From the NCBI RefSeq assembly GCF_963678635.1, contig NC_087067.1:59630594-59694593 (forward strand): a stretch of 64,000 bases of DNA, read 5' to 3'. The notes beneath the pieces are model-generated. The model saw only the letters and a program-made list of their open reading frames with translations, did no database searches and had not been told where the DNA came from. Of the stretch, positions 38,401 through 53,530 are shown piece after piece; position 1 is the stretch's first letter, and every line of letters starts with the position of its first letter. The position numbers and the translations under genes are program-made. This DNA comes from Symsagittifera roscoffensis. Its lineage: Eukaryota; Xenacoelomorpha; Acoela; Convolutidae.

Positions 38401-41400
38401 GAGAGGGCTGGCTCAAGAGGCACAGCCCTCTGACCTGTACCCATATGCCAGAAAATCTGACACATGGATACAAAAAAAAATCATCAAAAAACAGCAAAAA
38501 AACAGTTTTCTTTGTTTAAAAAATTCAACCAGGAAGCAGAAAAGAGCTGGTTTTATTAATAAACAGTGTCTTGGAGGATATTTTGATCTATCATTTAAGA
38601 CTTGAAGAGAATTTTTTTTTTTTGAAAAAAAAATTTCAAAAAATTAAAAGTGTTAACTTTATAGGTCCAGACCCCAGATTACTGGAAATAGGCGCAAAAT
38701 GACGCACACAATGAGCACTTAAACTGAAGATCAAAAAAAAAATAAAGGCTGTCAGAGGGCTGGCTCAAGAGGCACACCCCTCTGACCTGTACCCATATGC
38801 CAGAAAATCTGACACATCGGTACAAAAAAAATGATCAAAAAACAGCAAAAAACAGTTTTTTTATTTAAAAAATTCAATCAGGAAGTAGAAAAGAGCTGGT
38901 CTTATTAATAAACAGTGTCTTGGAGGATATTTTGATCTATCATTTAAGACTTGAAGAGAATTTTTTTTGTTTTTTTTGAAAAAAAAGTTTCAAAAAAATA
39001 CAAGTGTTAACTTTGTAGGTCCAGACCCCAGATTACTGGAAATAGGCGCAAAATGACGCACACAATGAGCACTTAAACTGAAGATCAAAAAAAATAAAGG
39101 GTGTCAGAGGGCTGGCTCAAGAGGCACACCCCTCTGACCTGTACCTATATGCCAGAAAATCTGACACATGGGTACAAAAAAAATCATCAAAAAACAGCAA
39201 AAAACAGTTTTTTTATTTAAAAAATTCAATCAGGAAGTAGAAAAGAGCTGTTCTTATTAATAAACAGTGTCTTGGAGGATATTTTGATCTATCATTTAAG
39301 ACTTGAAGAGAATTTTTTTTTTTTTGAAAAAAAATTTCAAAAAATTACAGGTGTTAACTTTGTAGGTGCAGACCCCAGATTACTGGAAATAGGCGCAAAA
39401 TGATGCACACATTGAGCACTTAAACTGAAGATAAAAAATAAAGGGTGTCAGAGGGCTGGCTCAAGAGGCACACCCCTCTGACCTGTACCCAAATGCCAGA
39501 AAATCTGACACATGGGTACAAAAAAAATCATCAAAAAACAGCAAAAAACAGTTTTTTTATTTAAAAATTTCAATCAGGAAGTAGAAAAGAGCTGGTCTTA
39601 TTAATAAAAAGTGTCTTGGAGGATATTTTGATCTATCATTTAAGACTTGAAGAGAATTTTTTTTTTTTTGAAAAAAAAGTTTCAAAAAATTACAAGTGTT
39701 AACTTTGTAGGTCCAGACCCCAGATTACTGGAAATAGGCGCAAAATGACGCACACATTAAGCAATTAAACTGAAGATTAAAAAAAACCAAAGGGTTTCAG
39801 AGGGCTGGCTCAAGAGGCACAGCCCTCTGACCTGTACCTACCCATATGCCAGAAAATCTGACACATGGGTACAAAAAAAATCATCAAAAAACAGCAAAAA
39901 ACAGTTTTTTTATTTAAAAAATTTAATCAGGAAGTAGAAAAGAGCTGGTCCTAATAATAAACAGTGTCTTGGAGGATATTTTGATCTATCATTTAAGACT
40001 TAAAGAGAATTTTTTATTTTTTTTTTAAAAAAAGTTTCAAAAAATTACAGGTGTTAATTTTGTAGGTCCAGACCCCAGATTACTGGAAATAGGCCAAAAA
40101 TAACGCACACATTGAGCATTTAAACTGAAGATCAAAAAAAAATAAAGGATGTCAGAGGGCTGGCTCAAGAGGCACAGCCCTCTGACCTGTACCCATAAGC
40201 CAGAAAATCTGACACATGGGTACAATAAAAATCATCAAAAAACAGCAAAAAACAGTTTTTTTATTTGAAACATTCAATCAGGAAGTAGAAAAGAGCTGGT
40301 CTTATTAATAAACAGTGTCTTGGATGATATTTTGATCTATCATTTAAGACCTAAAGAGAATTTTTTTTATTTTTGAAAAAAAAGTTTCAAAAAATTACAA
40401 GTGTTAACTTTGTAGGTCCAGACCCCAGATTACTGGAAATAGGCGCAAAATGACGCACACATTAAGCACTTAAACTGAAGATTAAAAAAAAACAAAGGGT
40501 TTCAGAGGGCTGGCTCAAGAAGCACAGCCCTCTGACCTGTACCCATATGCCAGAAAATCTGACACATGGATACAAAACAAAATCATCAAAAAACAGCAAA
40601 AAAAAAACAGTTTTCTTTGTTAAAAAAAATTCAACCAGGAAGTAGAAAAGAGCTGGTTTTATTAATAAACAGTGTCTTAGAGGATACTTTGATCTATCAT
40701 TTAAGACTTGAAGAGAATTTTTTTTTTTTTGAAAAAAAAAGTTTCAAAAAACTACAAGTGTTAACTTTGTAGGTCCAGACACCAGATTACTGGAAATAGG
40801 CGCAAAATGAGGCACACATTCAGCACTTAAACTGAAGATCAAAAAAAAATAAAGGGTGTCAGAAGGCTTGCTCAAGAGCCCAGCTCTCTGACCTGTACCC
40901 AATGCCAGAAAATCTGACACATGGGTACAAAAAAAAATCATCAAAAAACAGCAAAAAACAGTTTTTTTATTTAAAAAATTCAATCAGGAAGTAGAAAAGA
41001 GCTAATCTTATTAATAAACAGTGTCTTGGAGGATATTTTGATCTATCATTTAAGACTTAAAGAGAATTTTTTTTTTTGAAAAAAAAGTTTCAAAAAACTA
41101 AAAGTGTTAACTTTGTCGGTCCAGACACCAGATTACTGGAAATAGGCGCAAAATGACGCACACATTGAGCACTTAAACTGAAGATCAAAAAAAATAAAGG
41201 GTGTCAGAGGGCTGGCTCAAGAGGCACAGCCCTCTGACCTGTACCCATATGCCAGAAAATCTGACACATGGGTAAAAAAAAATCATAAAAAAACAGCAAA
41301 AAACAGTTTTTTTTTATATAAAAAACTCAATCAGGAAGTAGAAAAGAGCTGGTCTCAATAATAAACATTGTCTTGGAGGATATTTTGATCTATCATTTAA

Positions 41401-44400
41401 GACTTAAAGAGAAATGTTTTTTTTTTTCGGAAAAAAAAGTTTCAAAAAATTACAAGTGGTAACTTTGTAGGTTCAGACCCCAGATTACTGGAAATAGGCG
41501 CAAAATGACGCACACATTAAGCACTTAAACTGAAGATTAAAAAAAATATAGGGTGTCAGAGGGCTGGCTCAAGAGGCACAGCCCTCTGATCTGTACCCAT
41601 ATGCCAGAAAATCTGACACATGGGTAAAAAAAAATCATAAAAAATCATCAAAAAACAGTTTGTTTGTTTAAAAAATTCAATCAGGAAGTAAAAAAGAGCT
41701 GATCTTATTAATAAACAGTGTCTTGGAGGATATTTTGATCTATCATTTAAGACTTGAAGAGAATTTTTTTTGTTTTTTTGAAAAAAAAAGTTTCAAAAAA
41801 ATACAAGTGTTAACTTTGTAGGTCCAGACCCCAGATTACTGGAAATAGGCGCAAAATGACGCACACATTAAGCACTTAAACTGAAGATCAAAAAAAAATA
41901 AAGGGTGTCAGAGGGCTGGCTCAAGAGGCACAGCCTTCTGACCTTTACCCATATGCCAGAAAATCTGACACATGGATACAAAAAAAAATCATCAAAAAAC
42001 AGCAAAAAAAACAGTTTTTTTTGTTTAAAAAATTCAACCAGGAAGCAGAAAAGAGCTGGTTTTATTAATAAACAGTGTCTTGCAGGTATTTTGATCTATC
42101 ATTTAAGACTTGAAGAGAATTTTTTTTGTTTTTTTTGAAAAAAAAAGTTTCAAAAAAATACAAGTGTTAACTTTGTAGGTCCAGACCCCAGATTACTGGA
42201 AATAGGCGCAAAATGACGCACACAATGAGCACTTAAACTGAAGATCAAAAAAAATAAAGGGTGTCAGAAGGCTGGCTCAAGAGGCACACCCCTCTGACCT
42301 GTACCCATATGCCAGAAAATCTGACACATGGGTAAAAAAAAAATCATCAAAACACAGCAAAAAACAGTTTTTTTATTTAAAAAATTCAATCAGGAAGTAG
42401 AAAAGAGCTGGTCTTATTAATAAACAGTGTCTTGGAGGATACTTTGATCTATCATTTAAGACTTAAAGAGAATTTTTTTTTTTGAAAAAAAAGTTTTCAA
42501 AAAATTACAAGTGTTAACTTTGTAGGTCCAGACCCCAGATTACTGGAAATAGGCGCAAAATGACGCACACTTTGAGCACTTAAACTAAAGATCAAAAAAT
42601 TAAAGGATGTCAGAGGGCTGGCTCAAGAGGCACAGCCCTCTGACCTGTACCCATATGCCAGAAAATCTGACACATGGATACAAAAAAAATCATCAAAAAA
42701 CAGCAAAAAACAGTTTTTTTATTTTAAAAATTCAATCAGGAAGTAGAAAAGAGCTGGTCTTATCAATAAACAGTGTCTTGGAGGATATTTTGATCTATCA
42801 TTTAAGACTTAAAGAGAATTTCTTTTTTTGAAAAAAATTTTTCAAAAAATTACAAGTGTTAACTTTGTAGGTCCAGACCCCAGATTACTGGAAATAGGCG
42901 CAAAATGACGCACACATTAAGCAATTAAACTGAAGATTAAAAAAAAACAAAGGGTTTCAGAGGGCTGGCTCAAGAGGCACAGCCCTCTGACCTGTACCCA
43001 TATGCCAGAAAATCTGACACATGGGTACAAAAAAAATCATCAAAAAACAGCAAAATACAGTTTTTTTATTTAAAAAATTCAATCAGGAAGTAGAAAAGAG
43101 CTGGTCTTATTAATAAACAGTGTCTTGGAGGATACTTTGATCTATCATTTAAGACTTAAAGAGAATTTTTTTTTTTTTGAAAAAAAATTTTTCAAAAAAT
43201 TACAAGTGTTAACTTTGTAGGTCCAGACCCCAGATTACTGGAAATACGCGCAAAATGACGCTCACTTTGAGCACTTAAACTGAAGATCAAAAAATTAAAG
43301 GATGTCAGAGGGCTGGCTCAAGAGGCACAGCCCTCTGACCTGTACCCATATGCCAGAAAATCTGACACATGGATACAAAAAAAATCATCAAAAAACAGCA
43401 AAAAACAGTTTTTTTATTTTAAAAATTCAATCAGGAAGTAGAAAAGAGCTGGTCTTATTAATAAACAGTGTCTTGGAGGATGTTTTGATCTATCATTTAA
43501 GACTTAAAGAGAATTTTTTTTTTTTGAAAAAAAATTTTTCAAAAAATTACAAGTGTTAACTTTGTAGGTCCAGACCCCAGATTACTGGAAATAGGCGCAA
43601 AATGACGCACACATTAAGCAATTAAACTGAAGATTAAAAAAAAAACAAAGGGTTTCAGAGGGCTGGCTCAAGAGGCACAGCCCTCTGACCTGTACCCATA
43701 TGCCAGAAAATCTGACACACGGGTACAAAAAAAATCATCAAAAAACAGCAAAATACAGTTTTTTTATTTAAAAAATCCAATCAGGAAGTAGAAAAGAGCT
43801 GGTCTTATTAATAAACAGTGTCTTGGAAGATACTTTGATCTATCATTTAAGACTTAAAGAGAATTTTTTTTTTTGAAAAAAAAATTTTCAAAAAATTACA
43901 AGTGTTAACTTTGTAGGTCCAGACCCCAGATTACTGGAAATAGGCGCAAAATGACGCACACTTTGAGCACTTAAACTGAAGATCAAAAAATTAAAGGATG
44001 TCAGAGGGCTGGCTCAAGAGGCACAGCCCTCTGACCTGTACCCATATGCCAGAAAATCTGATACATGGGTAAAAAAAAATCATAAAAAAACAGCAAAAAA
44101 CAGTTTTTTTATTTAAAAAACTCAATCATGAAGTAGAAAAGAGCTGGTCTCAATATTAAACATTGTCTTGGAGGATATTTTGATCTATCATTTAAGACTT
44201 AAAGAGAAATGTTTTTTTTTTCGGAAAAAAAAAGTTTCAAAAAATTACAAGTGGTAACTTTGTAGGTTCAGACCCCAGATTACTGGAAATAGGCGCAAAA
44301 TGACGCACACATTAAGCACTTAAACTGAAGATTAAAAAAATATAGGGTGTCAGAGGGCTGGCTCGAGAGGCACAGCCTTCTGACCATTACCCATATGCCA

Positions 44401-47370
44401 GAAAATCTGACACATGGATACAAAAAAAATCATCAAAAAACAGCAAAAAAACAGTTTTCTTTGTTTAAAAAATTCAACCAGGAAGCAGAAAAGAGCTGGT
44501 TTTATTAATAAACAGTGTCTTGCAGGTATTTTGATCTATCATTTAAGACCTAAAGAGAAGTTTTTCTTTTTTTTTGAAAAAAAATTTTCAAAAAACTACA
44601 AGTGTTAACTTTGTAGGTCCAGACCCCAGATTACTGGAAATAGGCGCAAAATGACGCACACATTAAGCACTTAAACTGAAGATCAAAAAATAATAAAGGG
44701 TGTCAGAGGGCTGGCTCAAGAGGCACAGCCTTCTGACCTTTACCCATATGCCAGAAAATCTGACACATGGATACAAAGAAAATCATCAAAAAACAGCAAA
44801 AAAACAGTTTTCTTTGTTTAAAAAATTCAACCAGGAAGCAGAAAAGAGCTGGTTTTATTAATAAACAGTGTCTTGCAGGTATTTTGATCTATCATTTAAG
44901 ACCTAAAGAGAAGTTTTTCTTTTTTTTTGAAAAAAAATTTTCAAAAAACTACAAGTGTTAACTTTGTAGGTCCAGACCCCAGATTACTTGAAATAGGCGC
45001 AAAATGACGCACACAATGAGCACTTAAACTGAAGATCAAAAAAAAATAAAGGGTGTCAGAAGGCTGGCTCAAGAGGCACACCCCTCTGACCTGTACCCAT
45101 ATGCCAGAAAATCTGACACATGGGTACAAAAAAAATCATCAAAACACAGCAAAAAACAGTTTTTTTATTTAAAAAATTCAATCAGGAAGTAGAAAAGAGC
45201 TGGTCTTTTTAATAAACAGTGTCTTGGAGGATATTTTGATCTATCATTTCAGACTCAAAGAGATTTTTTTTTTTTTTTTTGAAAAAAATGTTTCAAAAAA
45301 TTACAAGTGTTAACTTTGTAGGTCCAGACCCCAGATTACTGGAAATAGGCGCAAAATGACGCACACTTTGAGCACTTAAACTGAAGATCAAAAAATTAAA
45401 GGATGTCAGAGGGCTGGCTCAAGAGGCACAGCCCTCTGACCTGTACCCATATGCCAGAAAATCTGACACATGGGTAAAAAAAAAATCATAAAAAAACAGC
45501 AAAAAACAGTTTTTTTATTTAAAAAACTCAATCATGAAGTAGAAAAGAGCTGGTCTCAATAATAAACATTGTCTTGGAGGATATTTTGATCTATCATTTA
45601 AGACTTGAAGAGAAATGTTTTTTTTTTCGGAAAAAAAAGTTTCAAAAAATTACAAGTGGTAACTTTGTAGGTTCAGACCCCAGATTACTGGAAATAGGCG
45701 CAAAATGACGCACACATTAAGCACTTAAACTGAAGATTAAAAAAAATATAGGGTGTCAGAGGGCTGGCTCGAGAGGCACAGCCTTCTGACCTTTACCCAT
45801 ATGCCAGAAAATCTGACACATGGATACAAAAAAAATCATCAAAAAACAGCAAAAAAACAGTTTTCTTTGTTTAAAAAATTCAACCAGGAAGCAGAAAAGA
45901 GCTGGTTTTATTAATAAACAGTGTCTTGCAGGTATTTTGATCTATCATTTAAGACCTAAAGAGAAGTTTTTCTTTTTTTTTGAAAAAAAATTTTCAAAAA
46001 ACTACAAGTGTTAACTTTGTAGGTCCAGACCCCAGATTACTGGAAATAGGCGCAAAATGACGCACACATTAAGCACTTAAACTGAAGATCAAAAAATAAT
46101 AAAGGGTGTCAGAGGGCTGGCTCAAGAGGCACAGCCTTCTGACCTTTACCCATAGGCCAGAAAATCTGACACATGGATACAAAAAAAAATCATCAAAAAA
46201 CAGCAAAAAAAACAGTTTTCTTTGTTTAAAAAATTCAACCAGGAAGCAGAAAAGAGCTGGTTTTATTAATAAACAGTGTCTTTCAGGTATTTTGATCTAT
46301 CATTTAAGACCTAAAGAGAAGTTTTTCTTCTTTTTTGAAAAAAAAATTTCAAAAAACTACAAGTGTTAACTTTGTAGGTCCAGACCCCAGATTACTTGAA
46401 ATAGGCGCAAAATGACGCACACAATGAGCACTTAAACTGAAGATCAAAAAAAAATAAAGGGTGTCAGAAGGCTGGCTCAAGAGGCACACCCCTCTGACCT
46501 GTACCCATATGCCAGAAAATCTGACACATGGGTACAAAAAAAATCATCAAAACACAGCAAAAAACAGTTTTTTTATTTAAAAAATTCAATCAGGAAGTAG
46601 AAAAGAGCTGGTCTTTTTAATAAACAGTGTCTTGGAGGATACTTTGATCTATCATTTAAGACTTAAAGAGAATTTTTTTTTTGAAACAAAAGTTTCAAAA
46701 AATTACAAGTGGCAACTTTGTAGGTTCAGACCCCAGATTACTGGAAATAGGCGCAAAATGACGCACACATTAAGCACTTAAACTGAAGATTAAAAAAAAT
46801 ATAGGGTGTCAGAGGGCTGGCTCAAGCGGCACAGCCCTCTGACCTGTACCCATATGCCAGAAAATCTGACACATGGGTAAAAAAAAAATCATAAAAAATC
46901 ATCAAAAAACAGTTTGTTTATTTAAAAAATTCAATCAGGAAGTAAAAAAGAGCTGATCTTATTAATAAACAGTGTCTTGGAGGTTATTTTGATCTATCAT
47001 TTAAGACTTGAAGAGAATTTTTTTTGTTTTTTTGAAAAAAAAAGTTTCAAAAAAATACAAGTGTTAACTTTGCAGGTCCAGACCCCAGATTACTGGAAAT
47101 AGGCGCAAAATGACGCACACATTAAGCACTTAAACTGAAGATCAAAAAAATAATAAAGGGTGTCAGAGGGCTGGCTCAAGAGGCACAGCCTTCTGACCTT
47201 TACCCATATGCCAGAAAATCTGACACATGGATACAAAAAAATCATCAAAAAACAGCAAAAAAACAGTTTTCTTTGTTTAATAAATTCAACCAGGAAGCAG
47301 AAAAGAGCTGGTTTTATTAATAAACAGTGTCTTGCAGGTATTTTGATCTATCATTTAAGACCTAAAGAGA
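35459..47370. repeat. Direct duplicate of the whole first satellite A array
   Basis: From 35,459 the order of variant units matches that from 14,421. The offset is 21,038 bp at the start, 21,031-21,036 up to about 19,190/40,225, then 18,219 (24,388/42,607), 17,207 (26,095/43,302), and 16,853-16,859 (28,088/44,941 and 29,490/46,349). The steps equal whole-unit changes: about 2,817 bp (two three-unit blocks plus about 700 bp), 1,012 bp (three units) and 354 bp (one unit). Even a private 49-bp internal duplication (ATTCAATCATCAAAAAACAG) at 14,996 reappears at about 36,030. Confidence 0.93.
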
Positions 47371-50300
47371 AGTTTTTCTTTTTTTTTGAAAAAAAATTTT
47401 CAAAAAACTACAAGTGTTAACTTTGTAGGTCCAGACCCCAGATTACTGGAAATAGGCGCAAAATGACGCACACAATGAGCACTTAAACTGAAGATCAAAA
47501 AAAAATAAAGGGTGTCAGAAGGCTGGCTCAAGAGGCACACCCCTCTGACCTGTACCCATATGCCAGAAAATCTGACACATGGGTACAAAAAAAATCATCA
47601 AAACACAGCAAAAAACAGTTTTTTTATTTAAAAAATTCAATCAAGAAGTAGAAAAGAGCTGGTCTTTTCAATAAACAGTGTCTTGGAGGATACTTTGATC
47701 TATCATTTAAGACTTAAAGAGAATTTTTTTTTTTTTTTTGAAAAAAAATTTTCAAAAAACTACAAGTGTTAACTTTGTAGGTCCAGACCCCAGATTACTG
47801 GAAATAGGCGCAAAATGACGCACACTTTGAGCACTTAAACTCAAGATCAAAAAATTAAAGGATGTCAGAGGGCTGGCTCAAGAGGCACAGCCCTCTGACC
47901 TGTACCCATATGCCAGAAAATCTGACACATGGATACAAAAAAAATCATCAAAAAACAGCAAAAAACAGTTTTTTTTTGTTTTAAAAATTCAATCAGGAAG
48001 TAGAAAAGAGCTGGTCTTATTAATAAACAGTGTCTTGGAGGATATTTTGATCTATCATTTAAGACTTAAAGAGAATTTTTTTTTGAAAAAAATTTTTTCA
48101 AAAAATTACAAGTGTTAACTTTGTAGTTCCAGACCCCAGATTACTGGAAATAGGCGCAAAATGACGCACACATTAAGCAATTAAACTGAAGATTAAAAAA
48201 AACAAAGGGTTTCAGAGGGCTGGCTCAAGAGGCACAGCCCTCTGACCTGTACCCATATGCCAGAAAATCTGACACATGGGTACAAAAAAAATCATCAAAA
48301 AACAGCAAAATACAGTTTTTTTATTTAAAAAATTCAATCAGGAAGTAGAAAAGAGCTGGTCTTATTAATAAACAGTGTCTTGGAGGATACTTTGATCTAT
48401 CATTTAAGACTTAAAGAGAATTTTTTTTTTGAAAAAAAATTTTTCAAAAAATTACAAGTGTTAACTTTGTAGGTCCAGACCCCAGATTACTGGAAATAGG
48501 CGCAAAATGACGCACACTTTGAGAACTTAAACTGAAGATCAAAAAATTAAAGGATGTCAGAGGGCTGGCTCAAGAGGCACAGCCCTCTGACCTGTACCCA
48601 TATGCCAGAAAATCTGAGACATGGGTACAAAAAAAATCATCAAAAAAAAGCAAAATACAGTTTTTTTATTTAAAAAATTCAATCAGGAAGTAGAAAAGAG
48701 CTGGTCTTAATAATAAACAGTATCTTGGAGGATACTTTGATCTATCATTTAAGACTTAAAGAGAATTTTTTTTTTTGAAAAAAATTTTTCAAAAAATTAC
48801 AAGTGTTAACTTTGTAGGTCCAGACCCCAGATTACTGGAAATAGGCGCAAAATGACGCACACTTTGAGCACTTAAACTGAAGATCAAAAAATTAAAGGAT
48901 GTCAGAGGGCTGGCTCAAGAGGCACAGCCCTCTGACCTGTACCCATATGCCAGAAAATCTGACACATGGATACAAAAAAAATCATCAAAAAACAGCAAAA
49001 AACAGTTTTTTTATTTTAAAAATTCAATCAGGAAGTAGAAAAGAGCTGGTCTTATTAATAAACAGTGTCTTGAAGGATATTTTGATCTATCATTTAAGAC
49101 TTGAAGAGAATTTTTTTTTTTTTGAAAAAAAAGTTTCAAAAAACTACAAGTGTTAACTTTGTAGGTCCAGACCCCAGATTACTGGAAATAGGCGCAAAAT
49201 GACGCACACATTAAGCAATTAAACTGAAGATTAAAAAAAACAAAGGGTTTCAGAGGGCTGGCTCAAGAGGCACAGCCCTCTGACCTGTACCCATATGCCA
49301 GAAAATCTGACACATGGGTACAAAAAAAATCATCAAAAAACAGCAAAATACAGTTTTTTTATTTAAAAAATTCAATCAGGAAGTAGAAAAGAGCTGGTCT
49401 TATTAATAAACAGTGTCTTGGAGGATACTTTGATCTATCATTTAAGACTTAAAGAGAATTTTTTTTTTTGAAAAAAAATTTTTCAAAAAATTACAAGTGT
49501 TAACTTTGTAGGTCCAGAACCCAGATTACTGGAAATAGGCGCAAAATGACGCACACTTTGAGCACTTAAACTGAAGATCAAAAAATTAAAGGATGTCAGA
49601 GGGCTGGCTCAAGAGGCACAGCCCTCTGACCTGTACCCATATGCCAGAAAATCTGACACATGGCTACAAAAAAAATCATCAAAAAACAGCAAAAAACAGT
49701 TTTCTTTGTTGAAAAAATTCAACCAGGAAGTAGAAAAGAGCTGGTCTTATTAATGAACAGTGTCTTGGAGGATATTTTGATCTATCATTTAAGACTTGAA
49801 GAGAATTTTTTTTTTTTTTTGAAAAAAAAGTTTCAAAAAACTACAAGTGTTAACTTTGTAGGTCCAGACACCAGATTACTGGAAATAGGCGCAAAATGAC
49901 GCACACATTGAGCACTTAAACTGAAGATCAAAAAAAATAAAGGGTGTCAGAGGGCTGGCTCAAGAGGCACAGCCCTCTGACCTGTACCCATATGCCAGAA
50001 AATCTGACACATGGGTACAAAAAAAATCATCAAAAAACAGCAAAATACAGTTTTTTTTTAAAAAAAAATTCAATCAGGAAGTAGAAAAGAGCTGGTCTTA
50101 ATAATAAACAGTGTCTTGGAGGATATTTTGATCTATCAATTAAGACTTAAAGAGAATTTTTTTTTTTTTTTTGAAAAAAAAAGTTTCAAAAAATTACAGG
50201 TGTTAACTTTGTAGGTCCAGACCCCAGATTACTGGAAATAGGCGCAAAATAACGCACACATTGAGCATTTAAACTGAAGATCAAAAAAAATAAAGGATGT

Positions 50301-53300
50301 CAGAGGGCTGGCTCAAGAGGCACAGCCCTCTGACCTGTACCCATAAGCCAGAAAATCTGACACATGGGTACAATAAAAATCATCAAAAAACTGCAAAAAA
50401 CAGTTTTTTTATTTGAAAAATTCAATCAGGAAGTAGAAAAGAGCTGATCTTATTAATAAACAGTGTCTTGGAGGATATTTTGATCTATCATTTAAGACCT
50501 AAAGAGAATTTTTTTTTTTGGAAAAAAAGTTTCAAAAAATTACAAGTGTTAACTTTGTAGGTCCAGACCCCAGATTACTGGAAATAGGCGCAAAATGACG
50601 CACACATTAAGCACTTAAACTGAAGATTAAAAAAAAACAAAGGTTTTCAGAGGGCTGGTTCAAGAGGCACAGCCCTCTGACCTGTACCCATATGCCAGAA
50701 AATCTGACACACGAATACAAAAAAAAATCATCAAAAAACAGCAAAAAACAGTTTTTTTATTTGAAAAATTCAATCAGGAAGTAGAAAAGAGCTGATCTTA
50801 TTATTAAACAGTGTCTTGGAGGATATTTTGATCTATCATTTAAGACTTAAAGAGAATTTTTTGTTTTTTTTTTGAAAAAAAAAAGTTTCAAAAAATTACA
50901 GGTGTTAACTTTGTAGGTCCAGACACCAGATTACTGGAAATAGGCGCAAAATAACGCACACATTGAGCATTTAAACTGAAGATCAAAAAAAAAATAAAGG
51001 ATGTCAGAGGGCTGATTCAAGAGGCACAGCCCTCTGACCTGTACCCATATGCCAGAAAATCTGACACATGGATAAAAAAAAATCATCAAAAAACAGCAAA
51101 AAACAGTTTTTTTATTTGAAAAATTCAATCAAGAAGTAGAAAAGAGCTGATCTTATTAATAAACAGTGTTTTGGAGGATATTTTGATCTATCATTTAAGA
51201 CCTAAAGAGAATTTTTTTTTTGAAAAAAAGTTTCAAAAAATTACAAGTGTTAACTTTGTAGGTCCAGACACCAGATTACTGGAAATAGGCGCAAAATGAC
51301 GCACACATTGAGCACTTAAACTGAAGATCAAAAAAAATAAAGGGTGTCAGAGGGCTGGCTCAAGAGGCACAGGTCTCTGACCTGTACCCATATGCCAGAA
51401 AATCTGACACATGGGTACAAAAAAAAATCATCAAAAAACAGCAAAATACAGTTTTTTTATTTAAAAAATTCAATCAGGAAGTAGAAAAGAGCTGGTCTTA
51501 ATAATAAACCGTGTCTTGGAGGATATTTTGATCTATCATTTAAGACTTAAAGAGAATTTTTTATTTTTTTTTGAAAAAAAAAGTTTCAAAAAATTACAGG
51601 TGTTAACTTTGTAGGTCCAGACCCCAGATTACTGGAAATATGGAAATAGGCGCAAAATAACGCACACATTGAGCATTTAAACTGAAGATCAAAAAAAAAT
51701 AAAGGATGTCAGAGGGCTGGCTCAAGAGGCACAGCCCTCTGACCTGTACCCATAAGCCAGAAAATCTGACACATGGGTACAATAAAAATCATCAAAAAAC
51801 AGCAAAAAACAGTTTTTTTATTTGAAAAATTCAATCAGGAAGTAGAAAAGAGCTGATCTTATTAATAAACAGTGTCTTGGAGGATATTTTGATCTATCAT
51901 TTAAGACCTAAAGAGATTTTTTTTTTTTTTGAAAAAAAAAGTTTCAAAAAATTACAAGTGTTAATTTGTAAAAAACAGCAAAAAACAGTTTTTTTATTTG
52001 AAAAATTCAATCAGGAAGTAGAAAAGAGCTGATCTTATTAATAAACAATGTCTTGGAGGATATTTTGATCTATCATTTAAGACCTAAAGAGAATTTATTT
52101 TTTTGAAAAAAAAGTTTCAAAAAATTAAAAGTGTTAACTTTGTAGGTCCAGACCCCAGATTACTGGAAATAGGCGCAAAATGACGCACACATTAAGCACT
52201 TAAAATGAAGATTAAAAAAAAACAAAGGGTGTCAGAGGGCTGGCTCAAGAGGCACAGCCCTCTGACCTGTACCCATATGCCAGAAAATCTGACACATGGA
52301 TACAAAAAAAATCATCAAAAAACAGCAAAAAACAGTTTTCTTTGTTAAAAAAATTCAACCAGGAAGTAGAAAAGAGCTGGTCTTATTAATAAACAGTGTC
52401 TTGGAGGATACTTTGATCTATCATTTAAGACTTGAAGAGAATTTTTTTTTTTTGAAAAAAAAAGTTTCAAAAAACTACAAGTGTTTGCTTTGTAGGTCCA
52501 GACACCAGATTACTGGAAATAGGCGCAAAATGACGCACACATTGATTACTTAAACTGAAGATAAAAAAAAATAAAGGGTGTCAGAGGGCTGGCTCAAGAG
52601 GCACAGCCCTCTGACCTGTACCCAATGCCAGAAAATCTGACACATGGGTACAAAAAAAAATCATCAAAAAACAGCAAGAAACAGTTTTTTTATTTAAAAA
52701 AATCAATCAGGAAGTAGAAAAGAGCTGGTCTTATTAATAAACAGTGTCTTGGAGGATAATTTGATCTATCATTTAAGACTTAAAGAGAATTTTTTTTTTT
52801 TTGAAAAAAAAAATTCAAAAAATTACTAGTGTTTACTTTGTAGGTCCAGACCCCAGATTACTGGAAATAGGCGCAGAATGACGCACACATTGAGCACTTA
52901 AACTGAAGATCAAAAAAAATAAAGAATGTCAGAGGGATGGCTCAAGAGGCACAGCCCTCTGACCTGTACCCATATGCCAGAAAATCTGACACATGGATAC
53001 AAAAAAAATCATCAAAAAACTGCAAAAAACAGTTTTTTTATTTTAAAAATTCAATCAGGAAGTAGAAAAGAGCTGGTCTTATTAATAAACAGTGTCTTGG
53101 AGGATATTTTGACCTATCATTTAAGACTTGAAGAGAATTTTTTTTTTTTTTGAAAAAAAAGTTTCAAAAAACTACAAGTGTTGACTTTGTAGGTCCAGAC
53201 ACCAGATTACTGGAAATAGGCGCAAAATGACGCACACATTGAGCACTTAAACTGAAGATCAAAAAAAATGAAGGGTGTCAGAGGGCTGGCTCAAGAGGCA

Positions 53301-53530
53301 CAGCCCTCTGACCTGTACCCATATGCCAGAAAATCTGACAAATGGGTACAAAAAAAATCATCAAAAAACAGCAAAAAACAGTTTTTTTATTTATAAAATT
53401 AAATCAGGAAGTAGAAAAGAGCTGATCTTATTATTAAACAGTGTCTTGGAGGATATTTTGATCTATCATTTAAGACTTAAAGAGAATTTTTTTTTTTCGG
53501 AAAAAAAAAGTTTCAAAAAACTACAAGTGT

